Origin: an uncultured Actinomycetes bacterium
GTDB taxonomy: Bacteria; Actinomycetota; Thermoleophilia; Gaiellales; F1-60-MAGs149
Assembly (NCBI GenBank): GCA_903960645.1
Contig: CAJCBN010000049.1
Location: 1 to 11,843 of the forward strand
Length of the DNA: 11,843 bases
Reading direction: 5' to 3'
A model generated the notes under the pieces. That model was not told where the DNA came from. It saw only the letters and a program-made list of their open reading frames with translations, and searched no databases. A program made the translations under genes and the position numbers. Of this stretch, positions 1 through 10,300 are shown piece by piece (position 1 is the stretch's first letter; the number at the start of each line of letters is the position of its first letter).

Positions 1-999
1 GCCACGGTGACGATGTACATCGGCTCGGCGCAGATCGCCACTCGGCAGGAGCAGATCGCCGCCGGCCAGACGCAGAACGTCGCACTCGCACTGCCGCTCA
101 AGCTCCAGCGGAAGCTGGCCGCCGATGGCGTGCTGAGCGTCATGGTCGTCACGACCATCGACATCGACGGCTCGCAGGTGCGCGTCCAGTCGACCATCCA
201 GCTGACGGCCCCGCCGGCGCAGGCGGTGCGTTCAGCGTCGCTCAAGGCCAACGCCGATGGCTCGGCCGTCGTCACCGGCCAGTGCACGGGCTCGGCAGTC
301 ACCCGCTGTGATGGCACGATCACGCTCTATGGCGATCCATCGGTGTTGGACGCTGGTGCCGCACGTATCTCGCGCGCCAACGAGCGCGTCGTGATCGGCA
401 CGGCCAAGTTCGCCGGCGCCGCTGGCACGGCAGTCACCGCCAAGACTGCGCTCTCCGCTGCTGGCCGCAAGCTCCTGCAGAGGCGTGGCGCTGTGCGCGT
501 CACGCCGGTCATGACCTTTAGCGGTGGCACACGGCTCGACAACGAACTGGCGGGCTTCACGCTATCGATGATGAACACCGAGCAGTGGCTGAGGCGCGCG
601 ATGGCGACGCTGTACGTCGGCGGCCAGCCCCGCATGGACCTCAACATCCTGCTTGATCAGGCCAAGCGCCGGGTCGTGCCGTGGAACGTGGCGGCGAACC
701 GCATCGAGAACACGATCATCCCGCAGCGTGAGCGCGCTCGCCAGCGCGTGGCGGCCCTGCCCACGCCACCGCCGGCGCTCCGGCCGATCACGACGCTGCT
801 CCTACGCGCGTTCAACCAGTCACTGCAGGCAAACCATGCGTACGTCAAGTGGCTCCGCAGTGGCCGGGCTGAGGACACGAAGGGTTGGCGGATGAGCCTG
901 CGGGCCAGCGCGACCAAAGCCAAGTTGCTGCGCCAGCTCACCGCGGCCGGCGGCCCGTACGGTATCCGCGTACCCAGCGCCACGAACTTCTGGCCGTAG
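1..999 (+). CDS. 3' part of a probable secreted beta-sandwich protein of unknown function
   Basis: The frame is open at base 1 and ends at TAG 997-999, so this is the C-terminal 332 codons of a longer gene; GTG at 7 and ATG at 13 fall inside a beta domain and are unlikely starts. Two related units are visible. Unit A (about 1-210) has YIGSAQ, then LKLQRKLAADGVLSV and a TTxDxDG strand. Unit B (about 229-564) has a Cys-Thr-Gly at 283, a second Cys at 307 (CDGTITL), VIGTAKF, then LSAAGRKLLQRRGAVRVTP. This pattern is common in extracytoplasmic proteins of Thermoleophilia, from my knowledge of such proteins. The tail (about 571-996) looks helical and basic (QWLRRAM, QAKRRVV, RERARQRVAAL), has a Pro-rich break (PTPPPALRP, about 766-786), and ends FWP. 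No catalytic motif or anchor is visible. The next gene is 198 bp downstream on the same strand. Certain as a gene; function unknown. Confidence 0.85.
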   Translation, partial: ATVTMYIGSAQIATRQEQIAAGQTQNVALALPLKLQRKLAADGVLSVMVVTTIDIDGSQVRVQSTIQLTAPPAQAVRSASLKANADGSAVVTGQCTGSAVTRCDGTITLYGDPSVLDAGAARISRANERVVIGTAKFAGAAGTAVTAKTALSAAGRKLLQRRGAVRVTPVMTFSGGTRLDNELAGFTLSMMNTEQWLRRAMATLYVGGQPRMDLNILLDQAKRRVVPWNVAANRIENTIIPQRERARQRVAALPTPPPALRPITTLLLRAFNQSLQANHAYVKWLRSGRAEDTKGWRMSLRASATKAKLLRQLTAAGGPYGIRVPSATNFWP

Positions 1000-1099
1000 C
1001 CGGAACGCGGCCGCCGCCGCATCCTCCACGCGGTGATGCGCGGGCCCGGTGTCCAGGGCGGGCTACAGGCACCCAGGCGGCCGCCGTCAGAGCATCATT

Positions 1100-1141
1100 G
1101 GGCGTGCGTGAGCGCCCCTACAAACCCGCATGGTTATGCGG
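1100..1141 (+). terminator. Two small hairpins, possible terminator of the upstream gene
   Basis: Hairpin 1 pairs GGGCG (1100-1104) with CGCCC (1113-1117). Hairpin 2 pairs CCGCAT (1126-1131) with ATGCGG (1136-1141) around a GGTT loop. Neither is followed by a T-run, so this is not a canonical intrinsic terminator. U-less hairpins are often proposed as terminators in high-GC actinobacteria. They lie 100-142 bp past the stop of the first gene, and stems this short can occur by chance. Confidence 0.25.
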
Positions 1142-1145
1142 AAGT

Positions 1146-1161
1146 GGGGTGCTAGCACCCC
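1146..1161. promoter_or_regulatory. Perfect 16-bp palindrome, candidate operator
   Basis: GGGGTGCTAGCACCCC equals its own reverse complement with no mismatch and no spacer; symmetry stops at T1145/G1162. It lies 36 bp upstream of the GTG at 1198, next to where a -35 element would fall for the candidate promoter. A gapless palindrome is more like a dimeric repressor or activator site than an RNA hairpin, because it leaves no loop unless the central bases open. The regulator is not identified; the core resembles half of HrcA/CIRCE-type sites, but the spaced arrangement of CIRCE is absent. Confidence 0.45.
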
Positions 1162-1183
1162 GGCGCGAGCGTTCGTTTTCGCC

Positions 1184-1198
1184 TACGATTCCGGCTAG
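1184..1198 (+). promoter_or_regulatory. Candidate -10 element for a leaderless transcript
   Basis: TACGAT at 1184-1189 fits the actinobacterial -10 pattern TAnnnT. Counting about seven bases on puts transcription start at 1196-1198, at the GTG proposed as the start of the giant gene. No Shine-Dalgarno sequence is seen before GTG 1198 or TTG 1222, as expected for a leaderless mRNA, a common type in actinobacteria. No convincing -35 hexamer is seen; the expected place (about 1160-1167) abuts the palindrome. This is inference from position. Confidence 0.25.
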
Positions 1199-1347
1199 TG
1201 GTAACACACGTTACCCAACAATTGAATCGTCGGTGCGGGCACTCCGCGCTTCGCAGGATCCCGCCCCTCCGCTCCGCGCTGCCCATTTTCGGGCTGACCC
1301 TCGGTGTTCTGGCTCTGGTGCTGGGATTTTCCGGTCTCGCACAGGCT
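1198..1347 (+). other. Signal peptide of the giant protein
   Basis: The basic n-region contains NRRCGHSALRRI and PPLR. The hydrophobic core is IFGLTLGVLALVLGFSGL (1285-1338). The likely signal peptidase I site is after AQA, before APP (residue 50/51). The RR pairs do not form a clear twin-arginine motif (no S/T-RRxFLK), so Sec export is more likely. With TTG 1222 as start the peptide would be about 42 residues, a more usual length. Confidence 0.85.
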
Positions 1348-4300
1348 GCGCCGCCAACCGTCACGGCCGATCAGTCGCGGCTGTTCACGCCGCCGACGGT
1401 GCCGACCAATCCCGAGGAGGTGACGCCGCCGACGGACAAGGTCACGATCCCGGACAACCCCGCGCTGGCACTGGGCAGCGCCTTCACGCTCCAGGCGTGG
1501 GTCAAGCCGGACACGGATGTCGGAGCGCAGACGATCCTCGAGAAGCGGCAGTCGTATGCGCTGGCGCTTCGCAACGGCACCCTGCAGTATCAGCTCGACT
1601 CGACCCTGACCGGTACCCGCGGTATCTGGTTCGACACCCAGCTCGTGCTCCTGCCGAATCGCTGGACGCAGATCACGTTCGTCAAGAGCGGGCAGACCGT
1701 GACGGTGTACCTCAACGGCAGCGCTAAGTACACGCGGTCGCTCCAGGCCAACGACGCGAATGGCATCCCGTACGGCATCCCGCTCCTGATTTCCGCGAAC
1801 ACCAACCCGCTGCTGATCGGCAGTGATCTGTTCGAGAACGCCCCCTTCGACGGTCGGATCAGCGACGTCTCCTTGTGGAGCACGGCGCGCGCCGCCGGTG
1901 TGATCGCAGCGACGTACAACCTGCGCTTTGCCGCCGACATCGGCACGTGGTTCCTTGACGAGCCGTCGGGTGCGACCGCGTACACCAGCTCGCAGGCCGT
2001 CGGCGCCATCCTCAACGGCACCTACACGGGCACGTCTGCCTCGGTGGATGTGCCGACGCTGGGCAGCCGGCTCGACCTCAACGACACGCCGGCCTTCAGC
2101 GCCTACCTGCCGGGGTACGACCCCGCCGGCCCCGTCACGTTCGCGGTGGTGACGGCGCCGACCCTCGTCACGTTCGCCATCACGGACGCCGCCACGGGCG
2201 CCTTTACGCTCACGCCCGACGTCAACGCCAACGGGCTCGACAGCTTCGGCTACACCGTCACCAGCGGCGCGACCACGACGGACGAGCGCGTCTACCCGGT
2301 GCGCATCACCGACGCCACGCCGCCGACCGTGACGGGCTTCACGACCACCTCCGGGGACTTCAGCCACGCGGCCACGCAGACCTTCACGCTCACCTTCTCG
2401 GAGCCGGTCACCGGGATCACCGCGGAGGACTTCGCGAACCGCGGCGACGCGACCGGTTGCTCGATCGAGCCGGGTGAGGACACCGGCGATACCCGCACGA
2501 TCGTCGTCTCGTCCTGCTCCGAAGGCACGCTGCAGCTGCGCTTCGCCGCGGGCGGTGCCGCCGATGCGGTGGGCAATACGGGACCGGCGGCCGCAGTCGA
2601 CACGGTCATCATCACCGTCGACCGCACGCCGCCAGCCGTCTCGTCCTTCACGACGACGTTGACGGGCATGACGCGGGTCACGCCCCAGGTGTACACGCTG
2701 ACCTTCAGCGAGTCGGTCACCGGCATCACCGCCGCGGACTTCACGAACGTGGGCACGTCCACCGGCTGCGTCTTCGACCCGGGCGCCGATACCGGCTCGA
2801 CGCGCACCGTCTCGATCTCCAGCTGCGCCAACGGCACGCTGCAGCCGCGCCTGCGCGCCGACGCCGCGGTGGATCTCTCCGGCACCGCCGGCCCCACCGC
2901 CGCGGTGACGGTGGACAGCGCGATCACGCTCGACACGGTGCCGCCCACCTCGTTTGCGACGATCGCGCGTTCCGCGACCAACAACCCAACCGTCACGGTG
3001 GGCTACACCGCCTCGGACATCGGCACGGTCCAGACCATCGACGCCTACTACTCGACGAGCCTGTCGCTGACCTTCCCCGAGCCGTGCGGGCAGACGACGT
3101 CGTCGGCGGCCAGCGGGACGGTGGCCTGCGACCTGCCGGCCACCGATCCCGTCGACGGCTCGCGTTCGACGGACGGCACGTACTACGTCTGGACCGTCGC
3201 GACGGACTCGGCCGGCAACGTCGAGGCGACCCCGCTCACGTACGACGCGCAGATCATCCTCGACCGGGTGCCGCCGCTGCTCGCGTCGTTCACCACGACG
3301 TCCGAGGTGGTCTCGGCCGCGACCACGTTCACGTACAGCCTGGCGTTCTCCGAGTCGGTCACCGGCCTTGGCTCCGGCGACTTCCGCAACCGCGGTACGG
3401 CAACCGGCTGCACGTTCAACCCCGGGACCGACGTGGGTGACACGCGCACGCTGACCGTGACCGGCTGCTCGACCGGCACGTTGATCCCGGCCTTCGCCGC
3501 CACCGGTGCGCAGGATCTGGCCGGCAACCTCGGCCCGGCGACTGAGCAGAACGCGTCGCCCACCATCACGATCGATCGTGCCGCGCCGACGCTCGCCAAC
3601 TTCGCGCTGGCCGGCACGGAGGGCGCGACGATGTTCTTCAGCCCGTCGAGCTTCGCCGCACCGTTTGGCGATGACCGCGCGCTGGAGCCGCACAGCATCA
3701 TCGTTCAGACGCTGCCGACATCGGGCGCGCTCTGGTTCAACGCTTCGCTCGTCACCATTGGGCAGGCGATCCCGTACGACGACCTCGGCCAGCTGTCGTA
3801 CGTGCCCGTTGAGTTCGCCAACGGCACGTTCACCTTCACCGTCACGGCCTCCGACGGCGTCAACGCCTCGACCCCGCCCACCACGGTGTCGATCGTGCTG
3901 GCGCCGGTCACGAACCAGCCGACCGTCACGCACATCGACCCGCTGACGGGTGCGAACGAGGACCAGACCTTCACGATCACCTACGCGGCCCTGCTTGCGT
4001 CGTCGGACGCCGTCGCCCGCGACGCGACGCTGCAGTTCCGAATCGAGTCGGTCCTGACGGGCAGCGTGGCCAAGGGCGGAGTTCCCGTCACCCCGGGCGT
4101 GACCGCGATCGGACCGGGGGAGTCGTTCGTCTGGACGCCGCCTGCGAACGCCTACGGCCTGCTCAACGCGTTCACGGTGCGTGCCTTCGACGGGATCAAC
4201 GCGTCGGCCTCGGCGATTCTCGTCCAGGCGCAGGTCGCCGCGCAGGCCTGTCCCACCAGCGACTCCGTCGCCAACGGCTGGAACGTCCGCCAGGTGGTCG

Positions 4301-7300
4301 CGACCGGCGAGTGCACCTGGGTCGCACCGGATGGCGTGACGAGCATCCAGACTCTCGTCGTCGCCGGCGGCGGCGGCGGTGGCGGTGGGTCCCACACCTA
4401 CGGCGCCACGTACTACACCGGTGGTGGCGGTGGCGCCGGCGGCCTCGTCAACAACACGGGCTACTCGGTGTCGCCCGGCTCCTCGTACCGCATCACGGTC
4501 GGCACCGGCGGCACGGCCGGCAACAGCGGCGGTGGATCCGCTTTCGGCCCGCTGATGGCGACGGGCGGCGGCTATGGCGGCGAGGGCGCCACCGGTGCCA
4601 ACACGTTCACGTTGAATGGGGTCCGGGGCGGCGACGGCGGCTCGGGCGGCGGTGGCGGCGCCTCGTACAACGGCACGGGCGGCGCCGGTGGCACCGCGAC
4701 GACCGGGCAGGGCAGCAACGGCACCACGGGTTCGGGCGGCACGGCGCGCATCGGCGGCTCGGGTGGCGGAGCGAGTGGCACATCGACCGGGCTCACCAGC
4801 ACGTTCACCGGCTCGAGCGTCACGTACGCGCGCGGCGGCATCGGGCGCGGCATGAGCGCTGCTCGGTCCACGGTGGCCAACTCCGGCAACGGCGGCGACT
4901 CCAGCACCGCCGGCTCGTCCGGCGTCGTGATGCTGCGGTGGGCGACCGCGGCGCCGACCATCGCCGCGATCGCAGACCAGGGCACCAACTCGAACACGAT
5001 GATCAGCGGCATCGCCGTCACCGTCGGCGATGCCGATACGGCGACCTCCTCCCTGACCGTCACGGCCACCTCTGGCAACACCACGATCATCCCCAACGCG
5101 AACATCACCGTCGGGGGCTCGGGCGCCAACCGCACGCTGTCGATCACGCCCGCCACGGGGCAGTCGGGCCTCACCACGATCACCGTCAACGTCACCGACG
5201 GCGCGACGACAACCAGCACGAGCTTCATCCTCACGGTCGGCGATCTCGTCAAGCCGGTCTCGAGCGGTGCGATCACGGCGACGCAGACGAACGCCACGAC
5301 CGTGCCCGTCGCCTACACGGCGTCGGACGTCGGCGGTCTTGCCAGCATCCGCGCCTACTACTCGACCGCCGTGAACCTCTCCTCGCCGACCCTCTGCGCC
5401 ACCGTGGTCTCCACCGCGACGAGCGGCACGCTCAACTGCGCGATTCCGTCGACGCCGGCCACCTACTACGTCTTCACCCGCGCGACGGATGCCGTCGGCA
5501 ACGTCGAGGACGCGCCGGTCGCCGCCGACGACACGATCGTCTTCATGCCGGCGGCCACGCTCGGCACGATCACGCCGACGTACACGAAGTCGACCAGCGT
5601 GACGGTCGCGTACACGGCGAGCGTGCTCGACAACCTGCAGTCCGTCAGCGCGTACTACTCCACCTCGGGCGCGCTGACCTCCCCGGTCCTCTGCGGCACG
5701 ACGACCTCTTCGGCGGCGAGCGGCACGATCACCTGCACGCTGCCGAACGTCGAGGCGACGTACGCCATCTGGACGCAGTCGCGCGACGCCTTCGGCAACG
5801 TCGAGGCGGCGCCGGGCAGTGCCGACGACATGATCGCGTACGACACGACCGCGCCGGTCACCGTCGTCTCCACGGTCACCGCGCAGAGCGCCACGACGGC
5901 CGTGACCAACGTCGCGATCGCCATCACCGAGAGCGGTGTGATGGTGAGCGGCACCATCTACTACTCGACGAGCGCCAACATGAGCGGCGCCGTCAGCTGC
6001 GGTACGTGGACGAGCGCGAGCACCTCGTTGACGAGCCAGACGTGCACCCTGCCGGCGTCCGACGGCACGTACTACCTTGCGGCACGTGGCACCGACCTCG
6101 CCGGCAACACCGAGGCGATGCACGCCACGGGCGACGACTCGATCATCCTCGACCGCGTGGCACCGGTCTCGAGCGGCGCGATCACCGCGACGCTCACCAA
6201 CAACGTCGCCGTCCCGGTCGCCTACACGGCGTCCGACGCCAACACGATCACGAATGTCACCGCCTACTACTCCACGGCAGTGGGCCTGACGTCGCCGACG
6301 CAGTGTGGGACCGTCAGCTCGGCCGCGACCAGCGGCACCATCACCTGCACCCTGCCGAGCTCGACCGCGACGTACTACGTGTACACGCGCACGACCGATC
6401 TCGCCGGCAACGTCGAGGCTGCACCGGGCACTGCGGACGACTCGATCGTGCTCGACGTGACCGCACCCGCGGCGATCGTGCCCGACCTCAATGCCGGCTC
6501 GGACTCGGGCTCGAGCAGCACTGACAACGTGACGGCCACGCGCACGCCGACGATCGATGTCGTCACCTGGGAGTCGGGTGCGACCACCGTCGTCACGGCG
6601 ACGTCGCCGGGGCAGACGACGGTCACCTGCACGGCCATCGCGGCGAGCTGCGCCCTGCCATCGCTCGTGGACGGGACGTGGACCATCACCGCACGACAGA
6701 CCGATCCCGCTGGCAACCAGTCGGGCGCGGGTTCCTCGCTGGCGTTCCGCGTCGACAACACCGCGCCGGTGGTGACGGCCTTTGCCTACTCGGCCAACAG
6801 CGCCGGCGGCACGACCTACTCGGTCAGCTTCGACGAGATCGTCGCGGGCCTCGCCGCCGGCGACTTCACCATGGGCGGCACGGCCACGGGCTGGTCGGTA
6901 ACCGGCGTGACGGGCTCCGGCGCGGGCCCCTACGTGATCACCCTGACCGGGTCGAGCCGTGGGACGCTAATCCCGCAGCTCGCTGCCGGCGCCGTGGCCA
7001 ACCAGGTCAACCTGACCGGCCCAGGGCTGGCGACGGATGGCGGCACGAGCACGGCGCAGGAGCCCTGGCTGTCGGCGCAGCCGACGCTCACGCTGACCAC
7101 GAGCAGCGTGGGGCAGAACGTCACGCTCACGGTCACCGACGGCACGTGGGTCGTGATCCCCGGCGGCACCGTCTCGCGCAAGTGGCAGTACTCGACCAAC
7201 GGCGGCACCCTCTGGACCGACTACGGCAGCACGGCCACCTCGATCACGCCGTCCGGGACGTACAAGGGCAACGCGTTCCGTACCGTCATCACCTATACGA

Positions 7301-10300
7301 ACGCGCACGGCACCATGAAGGTCGCGTCCCCAACGAAGGTCGTCACGTGGTTCGGCTACACGGGCAGCACGCAGAGTTGGACGCCGCCCGCGGGCGTGAC
7401 CGGCGTGCAGGTGGACGCCAGCGGTGCCGGCGGCGGCACCAGCGGCACGGGCACGCAGGGTCGCGGTGGACGCATCAACGCAACGCTCGCGACGACTCCC
7501 GGAAGTCCGCTCACCCTTGTCGTCGGCGGGCGCGGGGGCGACTCTTACGAGGCGAGCGGCGGGTCGTACTCGTACTCGTGCGGCGGCTCGAGGAGCTACG
7601 GCCCCTGGTACACCGGCGGCGGCTACAACGGCGGCGCGATGGCGAGCAACAGCTCGATCACCCGCACGGTCCAAGGCTCTTCGTGCGGGTATTACTCCTG
7701 GGGAAGTTGGTGGTACTACTACTCTTCGGTCGGCGCCGGCGGCGGCGGCGCGACCGATGTTCGCACCGGTGCAGGCTTGGCCAACCGGGTGCTGGTTGCC
7801 GGCGGTGGCGGCGGCATGGGCGCATCCTCGAGCAGCGGCGGACTCGGCGGCGGTCTGAGCGGTGGCAGCAGCAGTTCGGGCGGTGCCGGTGGTACGGAGT
7901 CTGCCGGAGGCGGGAGCGGCGGTGCGCTCGGCACCGGTGGAATGAGCAGCGAGGGCGGCGGCGCGGGCGGCGGCGGCTACTACGGCGGTGGTGGGTCGGG
8001 CAGCGCCTCGGGCGGCGGCGGCGGCGGCTCCTCGTACGCCGGCACGGGCACCTCGAATGTGACCCACACGCAGGGCGACGTCAACGCCACCGGGGACGGC
8101 ATCCTCGCGCTCTCGTACGACGTCGTCCCGGACGCGTCCGTGATCAGCATCGACCCGCACGCCGACCCGATCGTCGGGCGCTTCGCGCAGACGTTCTCGA
8201 TCGGGTTCACCGGCACGCCGACGGGTCTGACGGCTGACGACCTGACCGTCACCGGCGTCACCGGCTGGGACATCACGAGCATCGTCGGCTACGGCCTCGG
8301 CCCGTACATGGTCACGATCACGCCCGGCGAGACGCCGTCGGAGGGCACGCTCGGCCTGCGCCTCAACGCGAACACGGTGACGATCGGCGGCAGCCCGGCC
8401 CCGGCGGTCAACGTCAACTCGACGGGCTCGGTCGTGGTCGACCTGACCGGTCCGGCGATGACGTCGTTTACCACGACCTCGCTGACGCCGACGAACGCCG
8501 CGACGCTCACGTACACGCTCACGCTCAACTCCTCGACGATCGGGGTCGCCAACAGCGACTTCTCGAACGTTGGCACGGCACCGAGCTGCACCCTGGCCGC
8601 GACGGGGTCGGGGGCCACGCGCACCGTCACGATCTCAAGCTGCGGCGAGGGCACCGTCATACCGCGCTTCACCCCGACCTCCGCCGTCACCGATCTCTAC
8701 GCCAACCAGACCACGTTCGGGTCGTTCGACGGGCGCTCCACGCTGATCGACCGGACGGCACCGACCGCGCCGACGACGCCCGACCTGGTGACCGCATCCG
8801 ACCTCGGAGAGTCGTCGACCGACGACCTGACCAAGGCGACGACACCGACGATCTCGATCGGCGGGCTCGAGGCCGACGCGTCGGCCGTGATCACCGCGAC
8901 GAAGTCGGGCTCGTCGAACGTCACCTGCTCGATCACCAGCAGCGGCATCGTGGCCGGCGTCGGCTCGTGTTCCCTGCCGACCCTCGCCGACGGCACGTGG
9001 TCGATCACCGCCCGCCAGACCGACTACGCCACCACCCTCAGCACGACCTCAGCGGCACTCGCGATCACGGTCGACACCGTCGTGCCGAACGTCTCGTGGA
9101 CCACGCTGCCGGACTCGCTCGTCACCGGCACGACGGCGACCTACGTGGCGACGTTCACCGAGGCCGTGTACGGCGTTGCTGCCGCGGACTTCTCCAACGC
9201 CAGTAACGCCGCCGGGTGCGTCTTCTCGCCGAGCGCAGATTCCGGCACCACGCGCACGGTTGATGTGACCTGCGACGACGGCGGCCTCGCCGCGCGCTTC
9301 GCCGCCAACGGCGCGATCGACACTGCCGGCAACACGGGACCGAGCGCCGCACGCACGGCAGCGGCGACGACCGCCATGCGCAAGCTCTACGACTTCGCCA
9401 GCCACACGTTCACGCCGTGCGGGAAGACCGGTTCGAGCGGCCCGGCGCAGAGCACCTGCCAGTCCAACTACACGACGACCTGGGACAACGACTCCACGCT
9501 CTTCACCGTCACCAGCGGTATCCAGTACTGGCAGGTGCCCGTCACCGGCTCCTACGAGATCGCCGCCGCCGGCGCGGCGGGTGCCGGAGGCGTGCAGGGG
9601 GGGACGGGGCAGACCGTGCTCGGTGGTGGCGGCATGGTGCTGCAGGGTCGCGTCGACCTCACGGCCGGGCAGATCCTCAAGATCCTGCCGGGGCAGATGG
9701 GGACGACGTACACCGGCATGGCACCGACGGGCGGTGGTGGTGGCGGCTCGTTCGTGACGACGTCGGCGAATGCTGCGCTCGTGGTTGCGGGCGGTGGCGG
9801 CGGCAACGGCTACCACTCCGGCTACTACTCGGGAACGGTGGGTTCGCCGGGCGTGAGGACGACGGCGGGCGCGGCGGGCGAAGGCGACTACGCCGGCGCT
9901 GGTGGCACCGGCGGCAACGGTGGTGCGGCTGGCAACGATGGTGCAGTGCGCGGTGGTGGTGGCGGCGGCCTGCTCACCAGCGGCACCATCAACTATGCGG
10001 GCACGGCCTTCGTCGGCGGCGGCAGCGGCGGCTTCGGCTACACGAGCAACGGCTACTACGGCTACGGCGGCTTCGGCGGCGGTGGCGCCTCGGGACAATG
10101 GTCGGGCGGTGGCGGTGGCGGCTACTCCGGTGGTGGTGGCGGCGGTTATCGCAATAGCGGGTACTACTCGGGTGGCGGCGGTGGCGGCTCCTACGCGGCA
10201 CCCAGCGTCTCGCGCACCGCGTACCTCGCGACCAGCGACTACACCGGCGCGGTCAACACTGGGCAGGGCTACGTGACGATCCGCGCGGCGCGCACGATCC

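Noticed and set aside
1007..1084. Inverted repeat GCGGCCGCC / GGCGGCCGC in the intergenic region
   Set aside because: Nine base pairs around a 60-base loop, made of simple GC repeats that occur by chance at this base composition; no T-run follows.
1318..1320. GTG as the start of the giant protein
   Set aside because: It lies inside the hydrophobic core of the signal peptide; starting there would remove the basic n-region and most of the core.
885..1727. 280-codon open frame spanning the intergenic gap
   Set aside because: It overlaps the 3' end of the first gene and the start of the giant gene in another frame. The product is Arg/Ala/Pro-rich without a domain, while both overlapped genes have clear protein signatures.
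4363..4390. GGN-rich tracts as a phase-variation switch
   Set aside because: The units are mixed GGC/GGT triplets, so length changes would keep the frame and could alter only glycine number, not switch expression.
1195..6123. 1,642-codon open frame on the minus strand
   Set aside because: It is codon-aligned with the real gene and open only because TTA, CTA and TCA are avoided there. Its product is a low-complexity Arg/Gly/Val/Asp string with no domain. It ends exactly at the CTA just before GTG 1198.
6967..8160. 397-codon open frame on the minus strand
   Set aside because: Bounded by the CTA at 6967 in the sense frame; antisense shadow of glycine-rich domain 2 with Ala/Arg-rich composition.
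4311..8237. Long His/Arg-rich open frames on the plus strand in another frame (4311-6524, 6678-8237)
   Set aside because: Frame-shifted reading of Gly/Thr-rich GC codons produces HRR/RRR repeats. The sense frame here encodes recognisable Ig-like and glycine-rich domains.
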